From NCBI GenBank assembly GCA_963969395.1, contig OZ017797.1, forward strand, positions 6,510,001 through 6,574,000: 64,000 nucleotides of DNA, in the 5' to 3' direction. The stretch is from Pseudoscleropodium purum. Lineage: Eukaryota; Streptophyta; Bryopsida; Hypnales; Brachytheciaceae. A program made the position numbers and the translations under genes. The notes beneath the pieces were generated by a model. That model made no database searches. It worked only from the letters and a program-made list of their open reading frames with translations, and was not told the origin of the DNA. Each line of letters opens with the position of its first letter. Within the stretch, counting starts at the first letter, position 1. Of the stretch, positions 11,429-23,167 are shown one piece after another.

Positions 11429-11462
11429 GGGGGGAACCAAGGGGGGAACCAAGGGGGGAGGG
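11429..11462 (+). other. Four-tract G-run near a promoter, potential G-quadruplex
   Basis: G6-AACCAA-G6-AACCAA-G6-A-GGG lies on the plus strand, about 160 bp upstream of the minus-strand TATA box at 11265-11273. The matching run is at 2406-2438. Quadruplex formation and any effect on the promoter are inferences. Confidence 0.5.
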
Positions 11463-11526
11463 AGAGGACACTGGCAGCCTCGGAGTCTAAGAGTTACGCA
11501 CAGGGGCAATGACCGACATCAGGCTC

Positions 11527-11830
11527 CATTGCGTCAGGTTTGTTTTTTCCAATTTTAATGAAGTGCCAAACTAGCAATATTAAATGTTATAGGAGTGCTC
11601 CAAATCTCAATATTCATCCACATATTGGATAGAAAATATCACATTGGCACATATCACATATCCATAATTTTGTTTTCATCCATTCTCTGGCGATTTCATC
11701 CAAGAATTTGAAGAATTTTGGTGATTTCATCGAAAATTTTACTATTTATGCTGTAAAGGTTTGGGTGTAGGGTCAATTATTTTGGTGCAATTTGACAACA
11801 AATCGCTCGAAGAAAACATTGCATTGCGTC
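11527..11830. mobile_element. 286-bp insertion with 9-bp target duplication
   Basis: CATTGCGTC at 11527-11535 and again at 11822-11830 flanks a 286-bp AT-rich insert. The related repeat has a single uninterrupted CATTGCGTC at 2504-2512. The insert resembles about 260-520 of repeat family 1 and the matching part of copy B near 28850-29110. A 9-bp duplication suits the Mutator superfamily, but the ends show only weak inverted similarity. It is non-autonomous, with no coding frame. Confidence 0.6.
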
Positions 11831-12740
11831 CTTTTCTTCAAACACATCCACTATCTACAAGTGGACAAGATTTGTGGGCTTATATGTTATACATATAGAA
11901 CTAGGGGATGCAATGGGGAAATTGACTATAACAGATACAATGACCTTAACCCGTTCAAAACAAGGGTGAAAAGCTTCATCTTAATCCAATACGACACAGG
12001 ATATGGGAAGTGGGTAATTTCATAACCTATTATTTATAGTGAATCATTGAGGCCACATACTTCTCCAAAATATTTGTACTCAAAGCAATGCTAAAACCAT
12101 CATTTTTTATTTATTATGTGACAAATTCTATCATATGATCCTTCGACTAACTTGTTCAAGTACATCCTTTTAAAAATATTAAGTGACTATTGCCTTTGAT
12201 TACACATTCAATGTGCTTAACTTTCCAAAAGATGTTTCTTTTTGTCCTTTCCAGAGATAAGTTTTGGTCTTTCAACATTTTCATGAAAAACATGTGTGTC
12301 CGATCCCACAACTTGTGGAATTTAGTCAATATGCTGGGAAATGGATTGAAATTATATGGATAAAAATTTTACCAAAAAAAACTTTAAAATTCATCATTCT
12401 AAAAATCATATAGTGGAAGGTGGTATTGGATGAAAGCAATATTGAAATTACTAAAAACTTTTACAAGAAGTTCAAAATTCTAAATCTCAATGGTGAGAAT
12501 GTTTTAGGAATAAAAAAAAACTATCCCATCTTTGTTTGTTTTTCTTTTTGTAATTTTCAAAATTGAGTTAAAAAATGACTATATCATTCTTCAATCTACC
12601 ATCATGGCCCGCAAAATAAAATTCTTCATTGCTTTCACCTCATTGTTCAAAATTATGGTTTAAATGTCTTTGAATAGAGATCAAATCTAAACCAAAAAAT
12701 AAAATTAATCAATCTTTTCTAAAAATAGTTTTTAAGAGCA

Positions 12741-13908
12741 AGAAAAGCATTGAAGACAAATAAAACATATAACTTTTGCTATGGAAATATGGGTAGTTGC
12801 AAAAAACACCTACCACTTTTGTCTCAAAACAATCTATTTTGGTATATACAATGATTTTAGAATAAAATTTTTAAAAACTAGAATAAAATATGGATAATTT
12901 TCAAAGCATTCAAAATGGTACATGTGTGGAAACTCAGACTTAGAAAATTTTATGTCTAAAATTTATGCACAAAAAAGAGTAATAGAAAATACCAACAAAA
13001 TAGGTACTTTGATGTGTGATTTTTAGAGAATAGTAAAAAATTCAAAAAAATTGATCATTTTGAGCACTTGTGGAAAGTGGAAACTTTATTACTCTTTAAA
13101 AATTGCTTTTTGGTCTTGTGTAACTTTAACAGAAGTCCCCATATCCCAATTGTAACCTCCCAATTTGGATTTTTGAATTGAACATAATACTAATCCCCAA
13201 AATGACAATTATAGACATGCAATTGGAGATTTTAAAGAGATCAAACTAATTTTTTTTTCAATATTCAATGTCTACAACTACTATATGTACCTTTATTTCA
13301 AATTTTATACACAATTCACATATGATGTAAAAGCAACTAGCAAAAAAATCACATGTTTTGAGATGAAGGGGACAAAAAAAAGACAAGGGTTTTTTACAAT
13401 CACCCATATCTTCCATAGAGACGGTGGAGTCTTTTTGTTCCTTATTCACCCCACAAAGGTTACTTTTTTTCCTTTTGGATAAAACAAATTTTTAACTAAT
13501 TATAGGAGCAATATCATGCATCCTTGTATTTTTAAGTCTATTGAAATCCACAAGGTTTGCATATATATTATAACTCATCTTTTCAACACTCTCAGAAGAT
13601 ACATGCCCTACAAATTCAAAAAAGGAAAGATATTAAATTCTCAATCCCATAAAGATGTTGAGAATTGCAAGTGTATAATAAATGACTTTAAGTGGAATTG
13701 TAGAAACAAAGAATGCACCTACTTATCTAAAGATCAAATAAATTTTGGAAGAATATATTCTATGGTGTCCATCTAATGCCTTCTCCTTTTTGCTATTGAT
13801 TTTACCCTAGAATGTCTAAAGAATGAGAATTTAGCTTTTGATGACATTCAAAGTTTGTTGAAGTATGTTAAAAAATAAGTTTTCATCCAAAATATTAGAG
13901 GTTCATTT
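12741..13908. other. AT-rich intergenic stretch
   Basis: No gene was recognised. Open frames of 63-86 codons at 13258-13776 are AT-biased, lack family resemblance and are treated as chance. Confidence 0.4.
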
Positions 13909-14060
13909 CATGGTTGTCATACTGGACAAGTTACTATTCAATTCATGTTCTGTAGGACGAGTTATTATTCATCAAATGTACCTAGAGGTACATTTGATGA
14001 ATAATAACTCGTCCTACAGGACATGAAATGAATAGTAACTTGTCCAGTATGACAACCATG
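13909..14060. repeat. Near-perfect 152-bp palindrome (foldback)
   Basis: Two 75-bp arms meet at a 2-base centre (GTACCT-AG-AGGTAC). They start CATGGTTGTCATACTGGAC and end with the complement. Only two mismatches were counted between the arms, so the duplication is recent or the structure is maintained. No coding frame spans it. It could be a foldback transposon, or a hairpin transcript source for small RNAs. No clear target duplication was found. Confidence 0.85.
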
Positions 14061-14627
14061 GTTTATTTTCTCTTTCTTGTTTTTTAAACATTGTTGTAAA
14101 TCATCATGAATGTCTTGCATTTTTCTTATGAATTTAAATGTGTCGATGACAAATCATTTTGCATTCTATTTGACATTTTCTTGTTCTTTGCTCTAAATTT
14201 GAATTTCATGAATGAAATTGATCTATTTTGAATTCATCTCCACCTAATAAAATGGAGACAATCAAGTTTGTTTTCTACATGAACTTGAAATTTTCAAAAA
14301 TTTCAGAAATATCATCTTCTTTTGCAATTTGAACTTAGATTCTATTTTTGTGGTGTAATGATTTTTATTTATGGAACTCCATAGACAATTTGCATACACT
14401 AGAAGATTTTTAACTATCCTATTCACATATGGTGAAGGTTTTAGATATTTTATGGCTAATTTTTTGATACAACATGCATGTTTTTAAATTTCATGCAAAA
14501 ACACACGTTAATTACAAATCATTTCAAAAAAATTTATAAATGTTCATATAACTTATAGAAGAAATGTAATTTCAACTTTGGAGGATTTTTTTAAAATAAT
14601 CATTTATTGTGAAAAAATATAGCATTT
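14061..14627. other. AT-rich intergenic stretch
   Basis: Nothing was recognised on either strand. Confidence 0.4.
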
Positions 14628-14932
14628 ACCTAGTGCAGGGTTGACACGACGTCTGATCGCGGACGCTGTGTCCGCAGCGTCCGCTGACATTCACGTCCGC
14701 CTGTCCCCCGTCTGCCTGGTTATGACCGTCCGATCGACACGCGGACTGATGCGGTCCGCATGATCTAGGTGTCCGCCTTGGGCCGTCTGCCCCATCCGTC
14801 CGCCCCACCCCGCCCGTCCGCCTTCCGACGGTGGGAGGGACGCTGCGTCCGACAGCGTCCGTGCGTCTAGACGTCCAGAAAACAGACGCTATTTTGGGGC
14901 GGACGTTGAAATTCGTCAACCCTGACATAGTG
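14628..14932. mobile_element. GC-rich hAT-like non-autonomous element
   Basis: The element (14636-14924, 289 bp) begins CAGGGTTGAC and ends GTCAACCCTG, a 10-bp terminal inverted repeat of the CAGGG type known for hAT elements. It is flanked by ACCTAGTG (14628-14635) and ACATAGTG (14925-14932), an 8-bp target duplication with one mismatch. The interior is strikingly GC-rich within AT-rich DNA and packed with GTCCG/CGGAC words, like the subterminal repeats bound by hAT transposases. The 100-codon minus-strand open frame is a by-product of that composition. Confidence 0.75.
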
Positions 14933-16585
14933 TGCTAAATTTTGAAGTTTGAGAATATGATTCTAAGCTCCTTCCTTTCAGAATTAACAACAAGAGCTTA
15001 ATAATCTCCATACTTGCATGTTCCAAGTAGAGGAAGGAGACCCATTCATCCAAAATCTTGCATGCATTTATATGTTCTAATGGTTCAATTTAGCTATTGT
15101 AAATATTCACATCAAAAGGAAAAAATAATATGCAACTTGCAAGGTTATAATCTCAAGCTCAATTGAAGTAGTCATTGTTTCAATATCCTTTGATGACCTC
15201 ATTATAAGTTGAATTCTTCCAACCAAGAAGATAAATTTTTACCTTAATCTCATGTAGACCATAATATGGTGCATTATTTATATTTTAATCCTACAATTCT
15301 ATAATTATATTTTATCAAAACTATTTCAAATTTTTCCATTTCTAGTTCAAAGAGCAAAAATTTGAAGGAATTTTTTCATAAACTATGTGCTTGTTGATTG
15401 CAAGCAATTAAAATAAAGAATTCATGAATGTTTCAACTTCTCAAACTAGATTATAAGACTCTTAGAATGTCTTTAAGTTTAAAAATTTGAGCCATAGACT
15501 CTTATTTATTACAAGTGTGTGTTGGAGAATTGATTTTTAAATGTACATTCTATAGAAAATTGTTAAGTAGAAGATATAGGAACAAAGAAGGAATTGGGGA
15601 AAAAAAACCCATAATCTTAGTAGTTTTACAATGGGAATGATACTTACTTGTCTCAATGGTAAGATTTTCCCAAAATTAAAGTATGGACCAAATTTCTTGG
15701 GAAAATTGAGAAAATTGAATTAAAAAAGGAATCTCATATGCTATAGTTTTTAGATGATGCTTTCATTGCCACAAATGAAGATGCTCAATAACTTTCACAC
15801 CACAAATGTAAATCAAATGAATTGGGAGTATAGATAAAAATACATTCTATGATAAAAAAATCTTTCAAAAATATTTGGTTTTAGAATTTTTAGCTTATGA
15901 TGGTATTATAACTTTTGCTCCTAAATGAAATAGAAGTAAGATTTCTAGAGGCTTTTCTAATTTTTGTCTTCATTTTTTCTCCATAAATAAAGATAAATTT
16001 CAAAATATAAGATTTTGCATGAAGTTTCATTTTTTCACATTAAAATGATCCTTTAGAAATCACATTAAAATCTCTTGGAGGTTAAAAGTTGTACCTACAA
16101 GTTTCTAATCTTCAAAACAACAATTTCATGTTAGAAAGTAGTAGTAGGGATATCACTCCTCCATAACCTCATCCTTCCTTTGTACTATAGAAGGAATTTT
16201 ATCCTCGCAAAGATTATATTTTAAACTCTTCTTAAATCCACAATGTAATGATTTGTATTGTGCCTTTTTATTGCCTATGGTGTGAATGTGATGTGCACTT
16301 ATTTCCTAAAGTTTTTTGGGCCAAAAATTAAAAAGTACTCATGAAATGAGAAAAGCAAGGCTTTTAAAGTAGATCAATAAATCAAAATTGATCTATTTTT
16401 TGGAATTTATAATTGAATGATTCGATTTTAGAATTTAGAATTTTTGATTATTTCAAGGGTCTTGCCCAAAAATATGGGGGTCTAAAAGCAATGTATATGA
16501 GATATGACCAAGAATAGACCAACATTATATTTTTTCAAGGTTGCCCAAACTTTCACTCTGAAAAATCCATATTTTAGATGACAAA
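14933..16585. other. AT-rich intergenic stretch
   Basis: No gene was recognised. The region around 15700-16150 resembles 5590-5900 at low identity, so an old dispersed repeat is likely. Confidence 0.4.
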
Positions 16586-16701
16586 TTTTAGGTGACATCC
16601 AATGTAAAAAAACGTTGTTTTTTTATCAACAAAATCATCCAACAGAGCATCTTAATTGTTGGCATAAAAACATTGGTTGTTACATTAGATGTCACCTAAA
16701 A
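16586..16701. mobile_element. Small element with 22-bp terminal inverted repeats
   Basis: TTTTAGGTGACATCCAATGTAA at the left pairs with its complement at the right with one mismatch (116 bp overall). Inner sequence also pairs loosely (AAAACGTTG and ACATTGGTTG regions). It is MITE-like; the superfamily is unclear because no target duplication stands out. Confidence 0.55.
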
Positions 16702-18965
16702 TAAACGTTGGGGGTGGCATTCCCTCTTATATTTTACATACAACTACAATAATGACCCATTTTAATGGGGGGCTATTTATCTTGTAAAATATAATATTAG
16801 ACATGGTATTTTCTTAAATAAAGGTAAATTTTTTATTTTAGGGTGCCCTATTGGTATTTCTAATTTATTAGGGAAGTCATTTTAAGGTACCTTGTATTAT
16901 TTACACCCTATTTTTTTTCCTTCTTCCCCATTATTTTTCTCATCTCCCATATTTTTCCTTATCCCCCATTTTTTTCTTTGTACCCCATTTTTTCCTTGTA
17001 TCCTACAATTGTGAAAGTGTACAATACTATCAACCATGTTGAAATGACATCAAGAAAAAAAGATTAAAGAAGTGAAATGAATGCAAAGAAAAGGTAACAT
17101 AACTTACATAAGCATGGGTGTATTATGTGAAAACAGAAACAATCAACAAACAAATATATTGTTTGAGTTCAAGAAAACAATGGTGTATGGAAAATCAAAA
17201 CACTAGATAAATTAGAAGTTCTATAATAAATTGATTCAACAATTCTTTGTACTTTACAAAATTGCATAAGAAGTTGCAACTTCCTAGCATCCCAACAATA
17301 CTGAAATAAGGTGTAAAAACAACACAATAATAAAATGAAACACCAAAGTGAATCAACATGGATGAAGACCATTCTAAAGCAACAAGAATCCTAGACCAAT
17401 TCCAAACAAGCCAATGAACTCATTGCATTTTCCCTCCCACGCCTTGTCAACAAAAATTCAAATCTATTCATTCAATAATGCATTCAAGGATACGTTACTT
17501 TGGATACTACATTAAATATGTACCATGTCCTCAAATTTAGGCTATTTGATAAAGTACTAGGTCTAATATACATTGATAACATAATAGAAGTAGATTTCTC
17601 ATGTCCAATCACAATTTTAGAGCCCATATAACCTTCTATCCCATTTAGTATATACTATTTTACATTAAATGTTCACATAATTTTATGGTATTATATCCAA
17701 CCCTGTATTACATATAATCATGTTTCACACTATTAAGGCACCCTATAATACATGTAATTTGTTTACAAAATTTACTTACAATAAATATATTAGACCCTTT
17801 ATTTTATTATGTAGTTCCTACATTTTTTGCTAATGCCCCCCCCCCTCGAAAACAAAGGTTTCTTATAGTATTTTGACAATGTATTAATGATAGGCTTTTG
17901 AGCCTTATAATTCAAATTCTACTTTGTGAGAAGATTTGCATAGAGCCTCAAATTAAAAAGAAGTATGAAAAAATTTGAAAGAAAAATAATGCTCTACTCC
18001 ACCTATCCAAATTAGAGATTAGAACAAGAAAGAACATAGTTTTTTTCCAACCATTGGATTTTTGTAAAAATTAGATACCCAATAAGGTCTTTTTATTTTC
18101 TAGTTTCCTAAAAATTGAGAAAAAACTTCACTTTGAATGCCCCAAATATTAAAAAACCATTTAAGATTATACTTTAATTATTAAAAAGGTTTGATTTTGC
18201 TATAAATCTTTGGTGGATAGTTGTTGGAGATGGGTAGTTGTTATGATATTGCATAATACAAAAAAAAAATGCAACAATTTTGATGAAGGATACGGAAAAA
18301 AAAGAAGAGCAATACTTTTAGTACAAAGTTGATCCTTAATACTATACAACTAGGGCATAATTTATGCAAAAGTTGCCGCAAACTTTCATTTTGAATTTCT
18401 TTTTGAAATGGAAGTATACTAACTTTTACAAGTCCACTATGAAAATGTGTGGAAAAAAATTTAAGAAACTTTGACCATGCCAATTGAAAAATTATAGTGT
18501 TTGAAGTTAAAAGAATTTTTTAAAGTCCTAAACTTATCTGATAGGATAAGTAGACTTTAACTCCTTATAAAATAAAATATTTACACTCCACATAGATATG
18601 TTTTTGTCAATTGCACTCTATTGTATTATTTACATATCTACCCAAATTCTAAAAGTAGAAGAGGACTATAGACTAGATTTTACCTACTTCACAAAACATC
18701 AAGAACTATAGTATAAAGGTTCAATCTCCAAGGAATGATCAAATAGTTTAATGTATTGCGACTAGAGTCACTTTTATTAATAGAAATAATTGTACAATGA
18801 TGATTCTAAATGGAAATCACATTAAAATAGTCCTTTTGTTCTAGTAATTGGGATCACTCATTTATCCAATATCTAATTTCAATCCAACACACACATGGAT
18901 GCACAATACAAATATGAAGTCTTAGTCTTATCTTAGGGTGTGGGTTTACACAAGAAGTATGCTTA
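16702..18965. other. AT-rich intergenic stretch
   Basis: No gene was recognised. A pyrimidine-rich low-complexity run lies near 16900-17010 (repeated CCCCATTTTT words), and a C-run at about 17838-17846. Confidence 0.4.
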
Positions 18966-19970
18966 AGGGAAGGAAAACATAACATATAACTTTAAGTAAA
19001 CAAGTCTTCAATTCCCTATTGCATTCACTTAAAGCATAGGCTCATAATATTTGCTTAAAGCGTCACTCATCATTCATCAAACCACAAGTTAATATAAACA
19101 ATTTTTATCACACTTTAGTGTCTCAATATTTGCTTATAGCATTTTACATATAAATTGCTTTAAACCAATCTATCACAACAATTAAATTGTACACTCACTC
19201 AATCATTATATTGTAAAACTATCTATTTACTTTAAGCATTCACCAATACAAGGTTGTAATTTATATCAATTCCCATTCACATATTCCTTAATCCAATTAA
19301 AGTCAATATTCCAAGTCCTAACATAGCTTCAAGCTATAATATAGCTCACTATAATTATCCAATCACTGGATATACCTGCAAATTCATACACTCATCCAAT
19401 CTTTGGGATTTTTACACAACAAATATACAATCCAATTCTATTTTCTCATTTAGACATAACTCAACTTTAAGCCACAATATAATTCAGCTTAAATACTTCA
19501 ATTATCTCACAACAATAAACACATTACAAATTGCTTAAGTATACATCATTCATTGATCAGCTTAAAGCACAAACAAATAATACTACATGCTTAAGCGGAC
19601 ACACACTAGTCCAATCATCCAATAATAAACATCACATCTAACTACTTAAAGCTACAAACTTTCACTCTACAATTGCTTCAAGCTGCAATGAAATCACACA
19701 CTACTAAAGCAAGTTAACAATTACAATTATGTGATTAGCATTAGATCACAACAACAACAACAACTTTAAGCATCCAATTATATAAATTCCTTTCACATGT
19801 AATTACACAGTCACCAATTGTACCCAATTACTGGGATTTGAAATTTAATCACACACACAAAGTGCCTAATTACTGGGTCTTCAAATTCAACAAATTCCCT
19901 AGTCGTTGGGACTTTGGACAAGATTACACACACAAAAATGCCCAATCACTGTGACTTACAAACAATTACA
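18966..19970. repeat. Irregular array of CTTAAAGC and CAATCACTGGGA words
   Basis: Variants of CTTAAAGC (CTTTAAGC, CTTAAGC, CTTCAAGC) recur many times between about 19000 and 19790. Variants of CCAATYACTGGGATTT recur near 19362, 19396, 19818, 19863, 19900 and 19943. Spacing is irregular, so this is not a simple tandem repeat. A short CAA microsatellite occurs near 19750. No coding frame was found. Confidence 0.4.
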
Positions 19971-20798
19971 AATATATCTTTAAAAGCCGTATTACAAAAA
20001 TAATTCATTACACAATAGTTTAACTGGAAACATGACAAACACATGACTACGCACAAAAGTGAAAAGTGAAGTAAAGAAGAAGAGCTCCAAGCCTTACAAT
20101 GCTGGTTGAAGCATTCCTTCAAATCAAACTTGGTTTAACCATTTGTAACTAAACTCTTGCACTCCATGGGATTCCATGGCAATACTAAACTTCAACAACA
20201 TTTAAGCTCCTATCACCATGAGTTTCTAAAACCAAGTCCAATTTGATCACCATTCACACATAAAAAAAAAAAAAATTGTTTATTGAACAAATTTACACGC
20301 TTATAGGGACTTATGCACATGCTACCCATCTCACCTAATAAGTTGCAGTCAACATAATTTTCAATCTTGCATCCAATAAAAATAAATAAAATTTATATTC
20401 CTACCAAGGAGGGACAAGTTTATACCTTGTATCAATAATTTATGACCATTTGTTTAGAATTGACTTTGTATAAAATTGCCAAGATTTTTTGCACAAGTTG
20501 AAGAGCCACTTAGTTCTTTAAAGAACAAATCTCCACAATGCACCAATGTAGTGCATTAAAGATTTCAAATAAGCATCACAAAATGCACACCACTAACTTT
20601 TCATCCATTTTATTTTTCATTCTTTGAATGTGTTTGCACTACACAAGATAGTGAAATTAGCTTGCCTTCTCAATTAGGTTGCCTTACCTTAAATAAATTA
20701 CTTCATGGATCAATGCTTGTACATATGGAAGCACATGCAATTTTGTGAATTGGGCTCTAAACTCGTGCACTCATCTATACTATACACATGACTCTACA

Positions 20799-21654
20799 TG
20801 AACCCTTAAATGTCCAAACTATGTTTTTTGGCAACATGGAAATTTTGAACAACTCACTACAAATGGAGTTTTTATTTTATTTTTCTTTGAAATTTTAACA
20901 TGACATATGCCCGAGTAGCTTTAAAGCCCAACAATTTTCAGAATTTTTGACTACATGCTTAAGAAGTTACTGAATAATATTTGTTTTCATTATTCATCGG
21001 GTAGCCTGGGCAACAAAAAAAACTTCTTTGAAATTTTTTTTTTAAGAATTTAAAATTTGAAATTGATTCTTTAGATTTATATATACTCAGAAATCTTTAA
21101 TCATTCCTCAATCTCTACTTTGAAACAAACTTCAAAGTCAATTATTTAACTCAATTTTCAATATTTTCAGAAAAAACTAAAAAAAAAAACTAAGTGTAGA
21201 TTGCTTATTACAAAATTACAACCATTAAATCCATAAATAAATTTTTAACAATTTAGTATTTTGAATCATTCTCTCCTTCTTTCTATTTATTATTTTTCCT
21301 ATATGTTGTACAATTTCTAATGATCTGAAATTTTTCAAGCATGTAGCCAACTTGACTAGAAGAATGAATTAAAAAAGTAACCACCATTTTGGACTTTTTT
21401 CCATATATTTGTGAGATTATGAAGTGCACCTATCCAAATTTTTGTAGGGCCAAAAAAAGGATTATTGTCACTTCAAATGCTAATATCTTGCAATCTACAA
21501 AGCGGAAATTTCTGAAATTTTTTGCACATCTTTTCAAAATAGCATACTACAAAATCTTATGTTTACATATTTTCAAAAATTTGGTACTTATAATAAAAAT
21601 TGCAATTTTCGAGTAATTTTGGTGGAACCATAGTCAAAGTCATTTAAGGGTTAA
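20799..21654 (-). mobile_element. TTAA-type element, inverted copy (d)
   Basis: The 848-bp insert (20803-21650) begins CCCTTAAATG and ends CATTTAAGGG, a perfect 10-bp inverted repeat. The right flank is TTAA; the left flank is TGAA. Its interior matches the copies at 2712 and 60216 read on the opposite strand, for example TTTTTTGGCAACAT near the left end. No coding frame was found. Confidence 0.6.
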
Positions 21655-22440
21655 ATGCATCATTTTATAGTAGAAGTGAATATTTACGTAGTATGGACTA
21701 ACGAGACATTAATGTAGGGCAACCTAATTTCACTATTTTGTGTAGATGTTAATTCAAATTATATCTCATTGAAGTAATATTAGCCTTTCTACTTGAAAAG
21801 ATGTTCCAAAGATGTTTCCATAAGGTAGAAGTACCTATTTTGTGTAGGCCCACCACAATGGCTTCATAGGTTGACCTATTTTGGACAACAATTAGATGGA
21901 TTCTTCATTGAGAAAGGTTCTCTCTTTATTCTTTCTTGTCCACTCGTCTCTCATTCTTCTTGGCTTTGAGAGAAGTGCCGAAACTAACCATAATAGGTGA
22001 ATCTATGTGATAGGGGTGGGTCCGAGTGCAAAATCCATGTTTGTATTCAATAATATATTCATTTTGGGAGAAAAAATTTCGTTTTTTTTCATTCTTCCAC
22101 AACCTTATTTTTGCACACACTGAACTCTGTTCCCCATGACTTCTCCACATCATTGAGTCTGAAATCCTTAAGTTATCTGAAATAGGTACTTCTCCCTTAG
22201 ATGCTTTTCAATATATGTTGACAGTTTCTACCTCTTGCTTTGGATCTAAATTTCAGTCGTGAAGATCATGTAGAATTAGCATTGTGATCCATTTTTGTAA
22301 AGGAAAACTCTTATAATTGAAGAAGTTTAACAGATTTCGTAAAATCTTTACGATTTAGAAGTTGTAATTTTACAAATAGTTACTGAAATATCAAATCATG
22401 TGAAATTCATTGAATGAAAGGTGCACCAAGTCCAGTAATG
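21655..22440. other. Intergenic stretch
   Basis: Mixed composition with no recognised gene. GC rises toward 22440, ahead of the small gene candidate. Confidence 0.35.
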
Positions 22441-22630
22441 CAGTGAAAGTCATACGAATGTCACATTTAGAAAGGGGCGTTCTTGAGACGAGTGATAAGC
22501 ATTAATTAGGTTACACGACAGACGCTTCGTGCTCCAGGATGTGCTCGCAACAGACTTTCTTTTAGGGTTTGCTTCTTGGTGAAAGGAACCACGATCCCAA
22601 TTCCATGCTTCTGCGTCTCGATCTCAGACC

Positions 22631-23167
22631 ATGAGGCAAGAGCTTCCTCCGGGATGCTCAAACCAATCTCGCGTAAGTACGAATCTTGAGAATTTGAGAC
22701 GCCGAGATCCTAAAAGCCGCGAGTTCTTAAGACCCCTGTTCGGCCAAGTTGCTGTTGCCACGGTGCGCAATGTTCTATTCAACAACGTCGCGAGCTTGCA
22801 GAATGTGGACAAGCTGCTGGCAAGCCAAGTTGCGGAGCTCAGAGCGAGACGGGAGCAGTTGCAATCAACAAAGAATGAGCTTCAGGATGTCAATCTGCTT
22901 CAAGACGAGCCTGGTGCCGATTGCTCGCTGCAATCATCAGAAGGAGGTATCGCCACTGAAGCTTCTTCAAACGTTACTGCACTCTTATAGAAAATCCTCC
23001 GCCATGAGTGTCGATTCATTCAAAAACAAATCTAAGATTAGGTCATTCAATCCTAAAGGAGAATTGAACATGCATTGTTGGTGTAATGCTGATTCCCAGT
23101 ATTTGTGTGCACAGAGCATCTCGATCACGAGCTCAATGAGGAACTCAAACGTCTCAAGGACAAGTAA
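22631..23167 (+). CDS. Small coiled-coil protein, gene candidate
   Basis: An uninterrupted frame from the ATG at 22631 runs to a stop at 22990 (119 aa). Its middle is helical and charged, with heptad-like leucines (ASLQNVDKLLASQVAELRA), suggesting a coiled coil; there is no signal peptide or membrane segment. An alternative two-exon model is in phase: exon 22631-22946 ending at a GTATCG donor, and exon 23115-23167 after GTGCACAG, ending HELNEELKRLKDK and a stop (122 aa). The charged heptad tail makes this attractive. Against it, the diverged copy at 6.3-6.9 kb keeps similarity beyond that donor. A 9-codon upstream ORF (ATG near 22604) ends across the start. The family is not recognised. Confidence 0.4.

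Larger units (their letters stand above)
11300..12740. repeat. Dispersed repeat family 2, short copy
   Basis: This is the second copy of the 2280-4850 repeat in the same orientation. It has the G-rich head (11300-11530), a 286-bp insertion (11536-11821), then blocks matching 2513-2707, 3640-3800 and 4284-4800. It retains the unoccupied ATAA target (12022-12025) of the TTAA element present in the long copy. Its G-rich head lies directly upstream of the AP2-like gene's TATA box. Confidence 0.75.

Noticed and set aside
14626..14928. 100-codon minus-strand open frame
   Set aside because: It coincides with the GC-rich hAT-like element; openness follows from base composition and the repeated GTCCG words.
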